In this document: positions 24,978 through 35,167 of the stretch, in pieces
How the letters are laid out: each line of letters starts with the position of its first letter
Numbering within the stretch: position 1 is the stretch's first letter
NCBI RefSeq assembly: GCF_008642235.1
Contig: NZ_SJEV01000001.1
Location: 496,001 to 560,000, forward strand
Direction: 5' to 3'
From: Planctomonas psychrotolerans
GTDB taxonomy: Bacteria; Actinomycetota; Actinomycetes; Actinomycetales; Microbacteriaceae
DNA: 64,000 bases
The notes under the pieces: generated by a model
Told to the model about the DNA's origin: nothing
What the model saw: the letters and a program-made list of their open reading frames with translations, nothing else
Database searches by the model: none
Translations under genes and position numbers: made by a program

Positions 24978-26537
24978 TTAGCGGCCGAGCATCTTCTGCA
25001 GGCTCGCGAGCTCTTCCTCGCTGGGGCCATCCTTCGACCCGGCACCCAGCCCGAATCCGGAACCGGTTCCCCCGGCCGCCAGCGCGGCCTGCTTGCCCGC
25101 CGCACGTGCGGCATCCTCCGCCGCCCGCTTGGCCGGGTTGCCCGACTTCGAGCCCTTCTTCTTGGTGTTCTGCTTGTTCCGGGCGCCGCCATGGCTCCCC
25201 GGCATGGGACCCATGCCCGGGATCTGCGGCATCCCGCCGCGAGCCACGGTGCGCATCATCTTCGAGGCCTGCTCGAAGCGCTGAATGAGCTGGTTCACCT
25301 CGGTGACCGTCACACCCGACCCGCGCGCGATGCGCAGGCGACGGGAGCCGTTGAGCAGGCGGTGGTTGCGCCGCTCGGCGAGGGTCATCGACTGGATGAT
25401 CGCCTCCGTGCGCACGATCTCCCGCTCGTCGAAGTTGTCGAGCTGCTCCTTCATACCGCCCATGCCGGGGAGCATGCTCATCATCTTCTTGATCGACCCG
25501 CCGCGCAGCTGCTGCATCTGCTTCAGGAAGTCTTCGAGGGTGAACGTGTCGGTCGAGATCTTCTCGGCCATCTTGAGGGCTTCGGCCTCGTCGAAGTTCT
25601 CCTGCGCCTGCTCGATGAGGCTGAGGATGTCACCGAGGTCGAGGATGCGGCTCGCCATGCGGTCGGGGTAGAAGGGCTCGAAGTCGTCGAGCGTCTCACC
25701 CGTCGAGGCGAACATGATCGGGCGCCCGGTCAGCGACGCCACCGACAACGCCGCACCACCGCGCGCGTCACCGTCGAGCTTGGTGAGCACCACACCGGTG
25801 AAGTCCACGCCCTCCTGGAAGGCCTTCGCGGTGGCGACCGCGTCCTGACCGATCATCGCGTCGAGGACGAAGAGCACCTCGTCGGGCTGGGTGGCACGAC
25901 GGATGTCCGACGCCTGCTTCATCAGGTCCGCGTCCACACCGAGGCGACCGGCCGTGTCGATGATGACGACGTCGTACTGGCGATCGACCGCGTACTTGAC
26001 CGCATCCTTCGCCACCCGGACGGGGTTGCCGACGCCGTTGCCGGGTTCGGGGGCGAACACCGGCACGCCGGCCTGCTCGCCCACCACCTGCAGCTGATTC
26101 ACGGCGTTCGGCCGCTGGAGGTCGGCCGCCACGAGGATCGGCGTGTGCGAATCCTTCGCGAGCCACTTGGCGAGCTTGCCTGCAAGGGTGGTCTTACCGG
26201 CGCCCTGGAGACCCGCGAGCATGATGATGGTCGGCGGTCGCTTGGCAAACTCGAGCCGACGCTGCTGGCCGCCGAGGATGGTGACGAGTTCCTCGTTGAC
26301 GATCTGCACCACCTGCTGGGCGGGGTTCAGCGCCTTGTTCACCTCGTCGCCGAGTGCACGCTCCCGCACCTTGGCGGTGAAGGCCCGCACCACGTCGAGC
26401 GCCACGTCGGCGTCGAGCAGGGCGCGGCGGATCTCGCGGACCGTGCCGTCGACGTCCGCCGCGGACAATTTGCCCTTGCCGCGCAGATTCTTGAGCGTTT
26501 CGGCGAGGCGGTCGGAGAGGGTTCCAAAAGTGGCCAT
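24978..26537 (-). CDS. ffh: Signal recognition particle protein Ffh
   Basis: SRP GTPase that binds signal sequences of nascent membrane proteins and 4.5S RNA and docks with FtsY. The 519-residue protein has the N domain, the G domain (LAGLQGAGKTTLAGKLA, DLQRPNAVNQL, IIDTAGRLGVD, LTKLDGDARGGAAL) and a methionine-rich M domain (MMSMLPGMGGMKEQL, GSRRLRIARGSGVTV, MPQIPGMGPMPG). A Lys/Ala/Gly-rich C-terminal extension follows, as is common in actinobacteria. No 4.5S RNA gene was recognised in the window. ftsY lies upstream on the same strand across a repeat cluster. Confidence 0.97.
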   Translation of the reverse strand: MATFGTLSDRLAETLKNLRGKGKLSAADVDGTVREIRRALLDADVALDVVRAFTAKVRERALGDEVNKALNPAQQVVQIVNEELVTILGGQQRRLEFAKRPPTIIMLAGLQGAGKTTLAGKLAKWLAKDSHTPILVAADLQRPNAVNQLQVVGEQAGVPVFAPEPGNGVGNPVRVAKDAVKYAVDRQYDVVIIDTAGRLGVDADLMKQASDIRRATQPDEVLFVLDAMIGQDAVATAKAFQEGVDFTGVVLTKLDGDARGGAALSVASLTGRPIMFASTGETLDDFEPFYPDRMASRILDLGDILSLIEQAQENFDEAEALKMAEKISTDTFTLEDFLKQMQQLRGGSIKKMMSMLPGMGGMKEQLDNFDEREIVRTEAIIQSMTLAERRNHRLLNGSRRLRIARGSGVTVTEVNQLIQRFEQASKMMRTVARGGMPQIPGMGPMPGSHGGARNKQNTKKKGSKSGNPAKRAAEDAARAAGKQAALAAGGTGSGFGLGAGSKDGPSEEELASLQKMLGR

Positions 26538-26619
26538 AGTGCAGCCAGTTTAACCGCTGCCGGTCGTCGACGGTGCCGGGGTGTGCGTCCCGTCGTCGCG
26601 GCCGCTGGGAAGTGGGGGC

Positions 26620-26758
26620 GTCCCTTCGACAGGGTCAGGGACCGTGTGGCCCTTCAACAGGCTCAGGGACCGTGCGGCCCTTCGACAGGCTCAGGGACCG
26701 TTCGGGACGGTGCGACCCTTCGACAGGCTCAGGGACCGTGCAGGCTCAGGGAGCGTAC
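26620..26758. repeat. Hairpin-repeat cluster after ftsY
   Basis: About five copies of the CTTCGACAGG(G/C)TCAGGGACC type in one orientation, starting near 26620 and ending just before the ftsY stop at 26763. ftsY and ffh are codirectional here, so this cluster is not at a convergent junction, but it is still directly downstream of a 3' end. Confidence 0.9.
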
Positions 26759-26762
26759 GGGA

Positions 26763-27641
26763 TCAGCCGACGAGCTTCTGCGCGAAGACGTGGGGCGTGA
26801 AGCCGGTGAGGTCGCCGATCTTCTCACCCTGCCCGATCAGCTTGATCGGGATGCCGGTCTTCTCCTGCACGTTGAGCACGAAGCCGCCCTTGGCGGATCC
26901 GTCGAGCTTGGTGAGCACGAGCCCGGTGACCCCCGCGTGCTCGATGAACGCCTGGGCCTGCGCGAGACCGTTCTGCCCGGTCGTGGCGTCGAGCACGAGA
27001 AGAACCTCCGCGATCGGCGCCTGCTTCTCGATCACCCGACGGATCTTGGTCAACTCGTCCATGAGTCCGCCCTTGGTCTGCAGGCGTCCGGCCGTGTCGA
27101 TGAGCACCATCTCGGTGCCCGTTCGCTTGGCGTACTCGATGGTCTGATACGCCACCGACGCCGGGTCCTGACCGGGGTGCTGGGGACGCACGACGGCGGC
27201 GCCGGCGCGCTCGGCCCAGGTCGCCACCTGCTCCACCGCGGCGGCGCGGAACGTGTCCGCCGCGCCAACGACGACGGAGCGTCCGTAGTTGGCGAGGAAC
27301 CGCGCGAACTTGCCGATCGTCGTGGTCTTCCCCACCCCGTTCACCCCGACGACGAGGATGATCGCGGGTCGCTCGCTGAGGTGCAGGGTCGGATCGAACT
27401 TCGCGAGGCGCTCCTCGATGGACTCGCGCAGCATCCGCTGCAGGTCGCGCGGATCGGTGGTGCGGTATCGCTCCACCGACGAGCGGAGGTCATCGATCAC
27501 CGCCTCGGAGATGTCCGGACCGAAGTCCGCGGTGAGGAGGGCGGTCTCGAGATCCTCCCAGGTATTCTCGTCGATCGTGGGTTTGGCGAACATGCCGCGC
27601 AATGCACTACCGAGCGACCACGGAGATGAACGGTCAGCCAT
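26763..27641 (-). CDS. ftsY: SRP receptor FtsY
   Basis: Membrane-associated GTPase that receives SRP-ribosome complexes. The 292-residue protein contains only the NG core: N domain (about 1-85), Walker A VVGVNGVGKTTTIGKFA, GAADTFRAAAVEQ, LIDTAGRLQTKGG, LTKLDGSAKGG, and the C-terminal FIGQGE-type element (LIGQGEKIGDLTGF). It lacks the acidic A domain of E. coli FtsY, so lipid targeting must rely on the N-terminal helix (SLGSALRGMF). ATG at 27641; divergent from the LLM oxidoreductase. Confidence 0.96.
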   Translation of the reverse strand: MADRSSPWSLGSALRGMFAKPTIDENTWEDLETALLTADFGPDISEAVIDDLRSSVERYRTTDPRDLQRMLRESIEERLAKFDPTLHLSERPAIILVVGVNGVGKTTTIGKFARFLANYGRSVVVGAADTFRAAAVEQVATWAERAGAAVVRPQHPGQDPASVAYQTIEYAKRTGTEMVLIDTAGRLQTKGGLMDELTKIRRVIEKQAPIAEVLLVLDATTGQNGLAQAQAFIEHAGVTGLVLTKLDGSAKGGFVLNVQEKTGIPIKLIGQGEKIGDLTGFTPHVFAQKLVG

Positions 27642-27702
27642 GCATTCAGCCTAGAGGCGAGCAGGCGCGCGAACGACACGCGCCCCCGCCGGCGGCGTTC
27701 GA

Positions 27703-27731
27703 TCGACAGCGGAACACCGTTCCCGTAAAGA
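27703..27731 (+). promoter_or_regulatory. Candidate leaderless promoter of the LLM oxidoreductase
   Basis: TCGACA (5 of 6 to TTGACA), exactly 17 nt, then TAAAGA, which ends 6 nt before the ATG at 27738. There is no room for a standard Shine-Dalgarno leader, so the transcript is probably leaderless. The -10 is weak (3 of 6). Confidence 0.45.
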
Positions 27732-27737
27732 TGGGGC

Positions 27738-28700
27738 ATGACTTCCTTCGGGTTCCACGCGTCCCACGAACAGATCGACCCGGGCACTCTGCTCCGGAAC
27801 GTGCAGAAGGCCGAGAGCGTGGGCTTCGACGCCGCGATGTGCTCCGACCACATCGCGCCGTGGAGCGCCCGGCAGGGCGAGTCCGGATTCGCCTGGTCGT
27901 GGCTCGGCGCCGCGATGCAGGCCACGTCGCTGTCGTTCGGCGTGGTCAACGCCCCCGGGCAGCGCTATCACCCGGCCATCATCGCGCAGGCCGCGGCCAC
28001 CCTGGAGTCGATGTACCCGGGGCGCTTCTGGGTCGCCCTCGGCAGCGGTGAGGCCGCCAACGAGCACATCACGGGCGGCGGCTGGCCGCGGAAGAGCATC
28101 CGCAACGCCCGACTGCGCGAGTGCGTCGACATCATCCGCGCGCTTCACCGCGGCGAGGAGGTCAGCCACGACGGCCTCGTCACAGTGGATCGCGCCCGGC
28201 TGTGGACCCTGCCCGAAACCCCACCGCCCCTGATCGCGGTCGCGGTGAGCACCGAGACGGTCGCCTGGGCCGCGGAGTGGGCCGACGGCGCGGCGACCAT
28301 CAACCAGCCCATCGACGACCTGCGGGCCTGGGTCGACGCCTACCGGTCGGCCGGCGGGCGCGGGGAACTGGCCCTGCAGGTGCACCTGAGCTACGCGGAG
28401 ACGGATGCCGAGGCGCTCGCGATAGCGCACGACCAGTGGCGGGCGAATGTCTTCGGACCGCCACTGGCCTGGGACATCGACTCCGTCGAAGGGTTCGATG
28501 AGGCCGCGGCGTACGTGAAGCCCGAGGACATGGCCGCTTCCGTCGTCATCTCCGCCGACCCGGACGAGCACGTGCGGCGTCTCGAGGAGTTCGCGTCGCT
28601 GGGCTTCGACCGCATCTACCTGCACCACGTGGGCAAGGAGCAGGATCGCTTCATCGACGTCTTCGGCGAACGCGTGCTGCCGCGACTCCGAGGACTCTGA
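27738..28700 (+). CDS. LLM-class flavin oxidoreductase (non-F420, TIGR03885-like)
   Basis: A 320-residue luciferase-like TIM-barrel oxidoreductase. It resembles the subgroup thought to have reverted from F420 to FMN. Seen: SFGFHASHEQIDP at the N-terminus, FDAAMCSDHIAPWS, VNAPGQRYHPAIIAQAAATL, WVALGSGEAANEHITG, and the C-terminal FDRIYLHHVGKEQDRFI. Substrate unknown. It is followed after 2 nt by the GH13 enzyme, a pairing seen in other actinobacteria, so the two proteins probably serve one process in alpha-glucan or trehalose metabolism (inference). Confidence 0.88.
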   Translation: MTSFGFHASHEQIDPGTLLRNVQKAESVGFDAAMCSDHIAPWSARQGESGFAWSWLGAAMQATSLSFGVVNAPGQRYHPAIIAQAAATLESMYPGRFWVALGSGEAANEHITGGGWPRKSIRNARLRECVDIIRALHRGEEVSHDGLVTVDRARLWTLPETPPPLIAVAVSTETVAWAAEWADGAATINQPIDDLRAWVDAYRSAGGRGELALQVHLSYAETDAEALAIAHDQWRANVFGPPLAWDIDSVEGFDEAAAYVKPEDMAASVVISADPDEHVRRLEEFASLGFDRIYLHHVGKEQDRFIDVFGERVLPRLRGL

Positions 28701-28702
28701 GC

Positions 28703-30373
<1,671 letters not shown>

Positions 30374-30429
30374 CGCGCCGCGGTCGGCGCTCACCCGTGC
30401 CGTTCGGGTCGGGCCGGGTCGGGCCGCGG

Positions 30430-33400
30430 CTAACTCGCGACGCGCTCCGTGGCGACGCGCTGTCCCACGACCGCCGAGACGCCGTCCTGGCGCATGGACA
30501 CGCCGTAGAGGGCGTCCGCGATCTCCATGGTGCGTTTCTGGTGCGTGATCACGATGAGTTGGGATGTTCGCCGCAGGTCCTCGAAGATCGTCAGTAGACG
30601 CCCGAGGTTGGCGTCGTCGAGCGCGGCCTCGACCTCGTCCATGATGTAGAACGGGCTGGGGCGCGCCTTGAAGATGGCGATGAGGAGGGCGACCGCCGCG
30701 AGCGACCGCTCCCCGCCGGACAGCAGCGACAGCCGCTCGATCTTCTTGCCCGCCGGCTTCACCGAGACCTCGATGCCCGTGTTGAGCAGGTCGTCGGGAT
30801 TGGTGAGGTGGATGCTGCCCGAGCCGCCGGGGAAGAGCACCGGGAAGACCTCGTTGAACGCCTGCCGGGTGTCGTCGAAGGCCGACGCGAAGATGTCCTG
30901 CATCTTCTCGTCGATCTCGTCGATGATGGTGAGGAGGTCCTTGCGGGTGTCGGTGAGGTCGGTCAGTTGCTCCGTGAGGAACCTGTGCCGTTGCTCGAGC
31001 GCGGCGAACTCCTCGAGCGCGAGCGGATTGACACGGCCGAGCTGAGCCAGACTCCGCTCGGCGCGGGCGAGTCTGCGCTGCTGCTGCTCCCGGTTGTACG
31101 GCGTCCCGGTCGCCTCGGCGACGGTCCCTGAGCTTCCCACGGCCGCTGAGCCTGTCGAAGGGACATCACGTTCCGCCCCTTCGACAGGCGCACGGGCCGC
31201 CCCTTCGACGAGCTCAGGGGCGGCGCCGTCAGCGCCGTCCGACGCGCCGTCATCCGGGACGAGCACGTGCGGGCCGTACTCCGCCACCAGCACGTCCTCC
31301 ACCAGCCCGAGTTCGCTGCCCGCGCGCTCGAGCAGCGACGTCAGGTGCAGCTTCTTCTCGTAGATCTGCAACTCGAGCCCGTGCACGTTCTCGGTGATCG
31401 CGGCGAGGCGTTCCCGCAGCGTCCCCTCCTCGCGGCGGAGGCCGGTGAGTTCCTCGTTCTGACTGGCGCGCTGCTGTTCCGCGCGCGCGAGCACCGATCG
31501 CGCGTCGGCGACCGAACGGTCGGCCAGGTCGAGCACCGGGGGAAGCGCGGTGAGTACCGCCGTGGCGGCATCCGCCTGCCGACGACGCAGCACGGCGCGA
31601 CGTGCCGCGGCCTCCGCCTTCGCCCGTTCGCGTTCGAGCTGCTCGGCGAGCTGCTCGCCTCGTACCTGTTCGGCACGCACCCGCTCCTTCGCCGTCTCCA
31701 CCTGCAGGCGCGTCTCCACCTCGGTCTCGCGCGCCTTCTCGAGTTCGGCGTACAGCGCGTCGCGCGCGCTGGCGTCGAGGATCGGACGCGGGCGCGAGCG
31801 CGCGGTGTCCAACGCCGAACGCGCCGTCGCCGCCGCCGACTCCGCGGCGGGCACGGCCTCGCTGGCCAGGGCGAGGGAGGCGCTCAACCGGTCGAACTCG
31901 GCTCCGGCCGCCTCGACCTGCACGCGGGCGCGGTTCAACCGTTCAGTTCGGGCGGCCAGCTCGGAGTCGAACTCGCGGAGTGCGGTCAGCGCGCGCTTCG
32001 ACCGGTCCTTCGCGCTCTGCAGGATGCCGCGCTGCTCGGCGAGGGCGAACGTCGAGCGGTCGATGTCGGCGGCGACGGTGGCGAGGCGGTCGGTGGCGGC
32101 ATCCCGGTCGGCCACGAGCTCGAGCCGTGATCGTTTGGCGCCGGATCCGCCGCGGAGCACGTAGGAAGTGAGCACGTCGCCCTCGCGGGTGAGGATGGTG
32201 GTGGCCGTCGGGTCGTCGAGCGCGCGCCACGCGGTGCGGGCGGAGTCGAGGTCGTCGGCGATGAGCGTGTGCCCGAGGATGCGCAGGACCCCGTCCGGTG
32301 CGCGCACCACGTCGGCGGCCCGGCGAATGGTCGATGGAATCGCTGATGCCACATCGACCGGCCCGTCGCCTCCCGCGTCGGCCCGCGCGTCGGCGGCCGC
32401 GACCACCACCTCCACGCGTCCGAGTTCCCCCTGGCCGGCGTGCTCGATGGCCGCCGCCGCGTCGTCGTGGGTCTCGGCGAGCACGGCGTCGGCGAGGGAA
32501 CCGAGAGCTGCGGCGATCGCCGCCTCGAAGCCGGGTTCCACGTGCACGGAATCGGCCACCAAGCCGCGGATCCCCGACAGACGGGCGGCGACCAGTTCCG
32601 TCGAGCCGTCCTTCTGATCGAGCGCGAGGGAAAGGGCCGATGTGCGGGCGGCGAGCGCGTCCCGCTCGCGTTCCTGAACGTGCAGCGCCTCGCGGAGACG
32701 CTCGATCCCCGCCTCGGCCTCGACGACGGCGTTCTGCGCCGTCTCGTAGGCCTCATCGAGGTCGGTCTCCCCCGCATCCGCCGTCGCTGCCTCCGCCTCG
32801 TGCAACGCGAAGGCCGCGCGGGCCGCCTCGCGGCGAGTGGACGCCGCGTCCAGCGCGTTCTGCTGGCGCAGCACCTCGCCGCGAACGGCGGCGAGACGGG
32901 ACTGCGCCGTGTCGGCCTGGCCGGTGAGCTTCGAGATCTCGAGGTCGTGCCGCGACACCAGTTCCGCCTGGGCCTGGATCTCCTCGTCCACCGCGTCGAG
33001 GGCTCGCCGGGCGTTCCCCGTACCGCTCTGAGCGGCGGCCCAGGCCGCTTCCGCGCTCGTCACCAGCCCGCGGAGGCGCTCCACTTCGGCGGCCGCATCC
33101 GACAGCATGTGCGGGGTCACACCCTGAGCGCCGTCGGAGACCTCGGTCTGCTCCTCGAGCAACGTGAGCCGCGAGTTGGCGAGCGCGAAGAGGTTGCGCA
33201 ACCGATCCTGCGCCTGCTCGAGCGCGAACGCGGTGCGCCGTGCAGCATCCACCGCGTCTCCGCTCTGCGCCGCGGTGATCCGCTCGGTGCGGAGGGTGAC
33301 CGCGTCCAGTCGTTCCTGCAGCACCATCCGCTCGGTGGTGCGTTCGCTCTCGGTGCGGGCGTGGTCGTCGAGCGCCTTGCGGAGGCCCACCACGTCGTCG

Positions 33401-34092
33401 GCGAGGAGCCGGGCCCGGGCGTCCCGCACCACCGAGGCCACGGTCTGCGCCTCCCGGGCGATCTCGGCCTGCTTGCCCAGCGGCTTGAGCTGGCGGCGCA
33501 CCTCGCCGGCGAGGTCGCTGAGGCGCGTGAGGTTCGCCTGCATCGCGTCGAGCTTGCGGAGCGTCTTCTCCTTGCGTCGCCGGTGCTTGAGGATGCCGGC
33601 CGCCTCCTCGATGAAGCCGCGCCGGTCCTCCGGTGTCGCCTGGAGCACGTTGTCGAGGCGACCCTGTCCGACGATCACGTGCATCTCGCGGCCGAGTCCC
33701 GAATCGCTGAGGAGCTCCTGCACGTCGAGCAGGCGCACGTTCGACCCGTTGATGGCGTACTCGCTGCCACCGTTGCGGAAGAGCGTGCGGCTGATCGTGA
33801 CCTCGGTGTAGTCGATGGGCAGCGCGCCGTCGGAGTTGTCGATCGTCAGGGTGACCTCGGCCCGTCCGAGCGGGCCGCGCGTGGAGGTACCGGCGAAGAT
33901 GACGTCGTCCATCTTGCCGCCGCGAAGGGTCTTCGCGCCCTGCTCCCCCATCACCCAGGCGAGCGCGTCGACCACGTTGGACTTGCCCGACCCGTTCGGT
34001 CCGACGACGCAGGTGACCCCGGTCTCGAAGGCGAAGGTGGTGGACTGTGCGAAAGACTTGAACCCCTTGAGGGTCAGGCTCTTCAGGTGCAC
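30430..34092 (-). CDS. smc: Chromosome segregation protein SMC
   Basis: Condensin ATPase that with ScpAB organises and segregates the chromosome. The 1220-residue protein has Walker A VVGPNGSGKSNVVDALAW (residue ~31), two long Ala/Arg/Glu coiled coils, a central hinge around VSAR-to-LTSYVLRGGSG-type sequence, and the C-terminal head with LLSGGERSLAAVALLIAIF plus YIMDEVEAALDD. GTG at 34092 matches the family N-terminus (HLKSLTLKGFKSFA). Residues ~957-990, just before the conserved LGRVNPLALEEFAALEQRH joint, are an insertion made of intergenic hairpin repeats read in frame. mutM and rnc lie upstream, beyond the SDR and GNAT genes. Confidence 0.95.
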   Translation of the reverse strand: MHLKSLTLKGFKSFAQSTTFAFETGVTCVVGPNGSGKSNVVDALAWVMGEQGAKTLRGGKMDDVIFAGTSTRGPLGRAEVTLTIDNSDGALPIDYTEVTISRTLFRNGGSEYAINGSNVRLLDVQELLSDSGLGREMHVIVGQGRLDNVLQATPEDRRGFIEEAAGILKHRRRKEKTLRKLDAMQANLTRLSDLAGEVRRQLKPLGKQAEIAREAQTVASVVRDARARLLADDVVGLRKALDDHARTESERTTERMVLQERLDAVTLRTERITAAQSGDAVDAARRTAFALEQAQDRLRNLFALANSRLTLLEEQTEVSDGAQGVTPHMLSDAAAEVERLRGLVTSAEAAWAAAQSGTGNARRALDAVDEEIQAQAELVSRHDLEISKLTGQADTAQSRLAAVRGEVLRQQNALDAASTRREAARAAFALHEAEAATADAGETDLDEAYETAQNAVVEAEAGIERLREALHVQERERDALAARTSALSLALDQKDGSTELVAARLSGIRGLVADSVHVEPGFEAAIAAALGSLADAVLAETHDDAAAAIEHAGQGELGRVEVVVAAADARADAGGDGPVDVASAIPSTIRRAADVVRAPDGVLRILGHTLIADDLDSARTAWRALDDPTATTILTREGDVLTSYVLRGGSGAKRSRLELVADRDAATDRLATVAADIDRSTFALAEQRGILQSAKDRSKRALTALREFDSELAARTERLNRARVQVEAAGAEFDRLSASLALASEAVPAAESAAATARSALDTARSRPRPILDASARDALYAELEKARETEVETRLQVETAKERVRAEQVRGEQLAEQLERERAKAEAAARRAVLRRRQADAATAVLTALPPVLDLADRSVADARSVLARAEQQRASQNEELTGLRREEGTLRERLAAITENVHGLELQIYEKKLHLTSLLERAGSELGLVEDVLVAEYGPHVLVPDDGASDGADGAAPELVEGAARAPVEGAERDVPSTGSAAVGSSGTVAEATGTPYNREQQQRRLARAERSLAQLGRVNPLALEEFAALEQRHRFLTEQLTDLTDTRKDLLTIIDEIDEKMQDIFASAFDDTRQAFNEVFPVLFPGGSGSIHLTNPDDLLNTGIEVSVKPAGKKIERLSLLSGGERSLAAVALLIAIFKARPSPFYIMDEVEAALDDANLGRLLTIFEDLRRTSQLIVITHQKRTMEIADALYGVSMRQDGVSAVVGQRVATERVAS
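31121..31224 (-). repeat. Hairpin repeats inserted in frame in smc
   Basis: Three to four repeat copies (near 31121-31134, 31145-31164, 31176-31194 and 31200-31217) lie inside the smc reading frame and encode peptides such as PELVEG, APVEGAE and VPSTGS. Both orientations occur. The insert sits in a flexible linker ahead of the C-terminal joint of the coiled coil, where extra residues are likely tolerated. Confidence 0.88.
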
Positions 34093-34285
34093 GATCCGTT
34101 CCCTTTCCGACGCCGTGCGCGTGGGCGCGCGCTCGAATCCCGCCCCCACGGTAACCGACGGGCGCGGATTCGCCCGGCAGGCGAGCGGAGCACAGCGGAA
34201 TCGGGCGGCGCACGGTGGATGCCGCACGAAGCGGCGCCGCCCGCCGCGCGGTGGGCCGAACGCCGCGGGCGGCTGCGTACCGGCG

Positions 34286-35047
34286 TCAGTATGCGGTGTA
34301 GCCGCCGTCGATCGTGAGCACCGACCCGGTCATGTACGACGACGCGTCACTCGCGAGGAACACGATGGCGGGCCCCAGCTCGTCCGGCTCACCCACGCGC
34401 TCCATCGGTGCATCCTCGATCCAGTGCCGTCGGAACCGCGGCTCATCGACCGGCGCCATGTCGGTGCGCATGTACCCGGGAGCGAGTGCATTCACCCGCA
34501 CCCCGAGGGGGGCCCACTCCGCCGCCAGGCTCTTGGTGAGATGGTGCACCGCAGCCTTGGATGCGTTGTAGGCGGGCTGGAATTGCGGACGGTTGACGAT
34601 CTCGCCCGACATCGAGCCGATGTTGACGATCGAGCCTTCGCCCTGAGCCACGAAGTGCCTTCCGAAGACCTGCGAGCAGATCCACACCCCGTCGACGTTC
34701 ACGTTCATCACCTGTCGCCACTCGTCGTCGGTCACGTCGAGTGCCGGCTTGTGGATGCAGGTACCGGCGTTGTTGATGAGCACGTCGGCCCGGCCGAACT
34801 GCGCGAGGGTCTCGGCGAGCAGGCGCTCGACATCCGCCCGCACGGTCACATCGCCGAGCACCACGTGCGCCCGGCTGCCGAGGGCCTCGATCTCGCTGAC
34901 GACGTGCTGAGCGGCCGCGCCGTCCCGACCGGTGACCACGATGTCGGCCCCCGCCTCGGCCAGGGCGAGAGCGAAGGTTCGGCCGAGTCCACGGGTGGAT
35001 CCGGTGACCACCGCCACGCGACCATCGAGACGAAAACGTTCGAGCAT
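34286..35047 (-). CDS. SDR family NAD(P)-dependent oxidoreductase
   Basis: A 253-residue classical short-chain dehydrogenase/reductase. Seen: cofactor motif VVTGSTRGLGRTFA (residue ~13), ADVLINNAGTCIH, catalytic Ser in IVNIGSMSGEIV, the Y-x3-K in PAYNASKAAVHHL, and the C-terminal SYMTGSVLTIDGGY. Resembles gluconate-5-dehydrogenase and 3-oxoacyl-ACP reductase groups; the substrate is not determined. ATG at 35047 has AGAGGAG upstream. Divergent from the GNAT gene across 120 bp. Confidence 0.9.
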   Translation of the reverse strand: MLERFRLDGRVAVVTGSTRGLGRTFALALAEAGADIVVTGRDGAAAQHVVSEIEALGSRAHVVLGDVTVRADVERLLAETLAQFGRADVLINNAGTCIHKPALDVTDDEWRQVMNVNVDGVWICSQVFGRHFVAQGEGSIVNIGSMSGEIVNRPQFQPAYNASKAAVHHLTKSLAAEWAPLGVRVNALAPGYMRTDMAPVDEPRFRRHWIEDAPMERVGEPDELGPAIVFLASDASSYMTGSVLTIDGGYTAY

Positions 35048-35131
35048 GGCGACTCCTCTGCGGTGGGGTGTGCGGCGTTCCGACCGTCGCGTGCTTCCGC
35101 GGGAAGGTGCGATGCGGATGCCGAAACGGTA

Positions 35132-35160
35132 TCGAGAACGCTACTCGGCTTCGCTATCAT
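35132..35160 (+). promoter_or_regulatory. Leaderless promoter of the GNAT gene
   Basis: TCGAGA (4 of 6), 17-nt spacer, TATCAT (5 of 6 to TATAAT), which ends 7 nt before the ATG at 35168. The only bases between are CGGCGGC, which is not a usable Shine-Dalgarno at that distance, so the mRNA probably begins at the start codon. Confidence 0.55.
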
Positions 35161-35167
35161 CGGCGGC

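Noticed and set aside
24900-27629. A 909-codon open frame on the plus strand across ffh and ftsY
   Set aside because: It is antisense to two unmistakable GTPase genes, rich in His/Arg/Gly from the complementary strand of GC-rich codons, and has no recognisable domain. Similar long antisense frames occur at 15811-17811 and 60682-62763.
33815-35167. N-terminal extension of the GNAT protein by ~450 codons
   Set aside because: The extension is antisense to smc and the SDR gene, and the leaderless -10 box ends 7 nt before ATG 35168.
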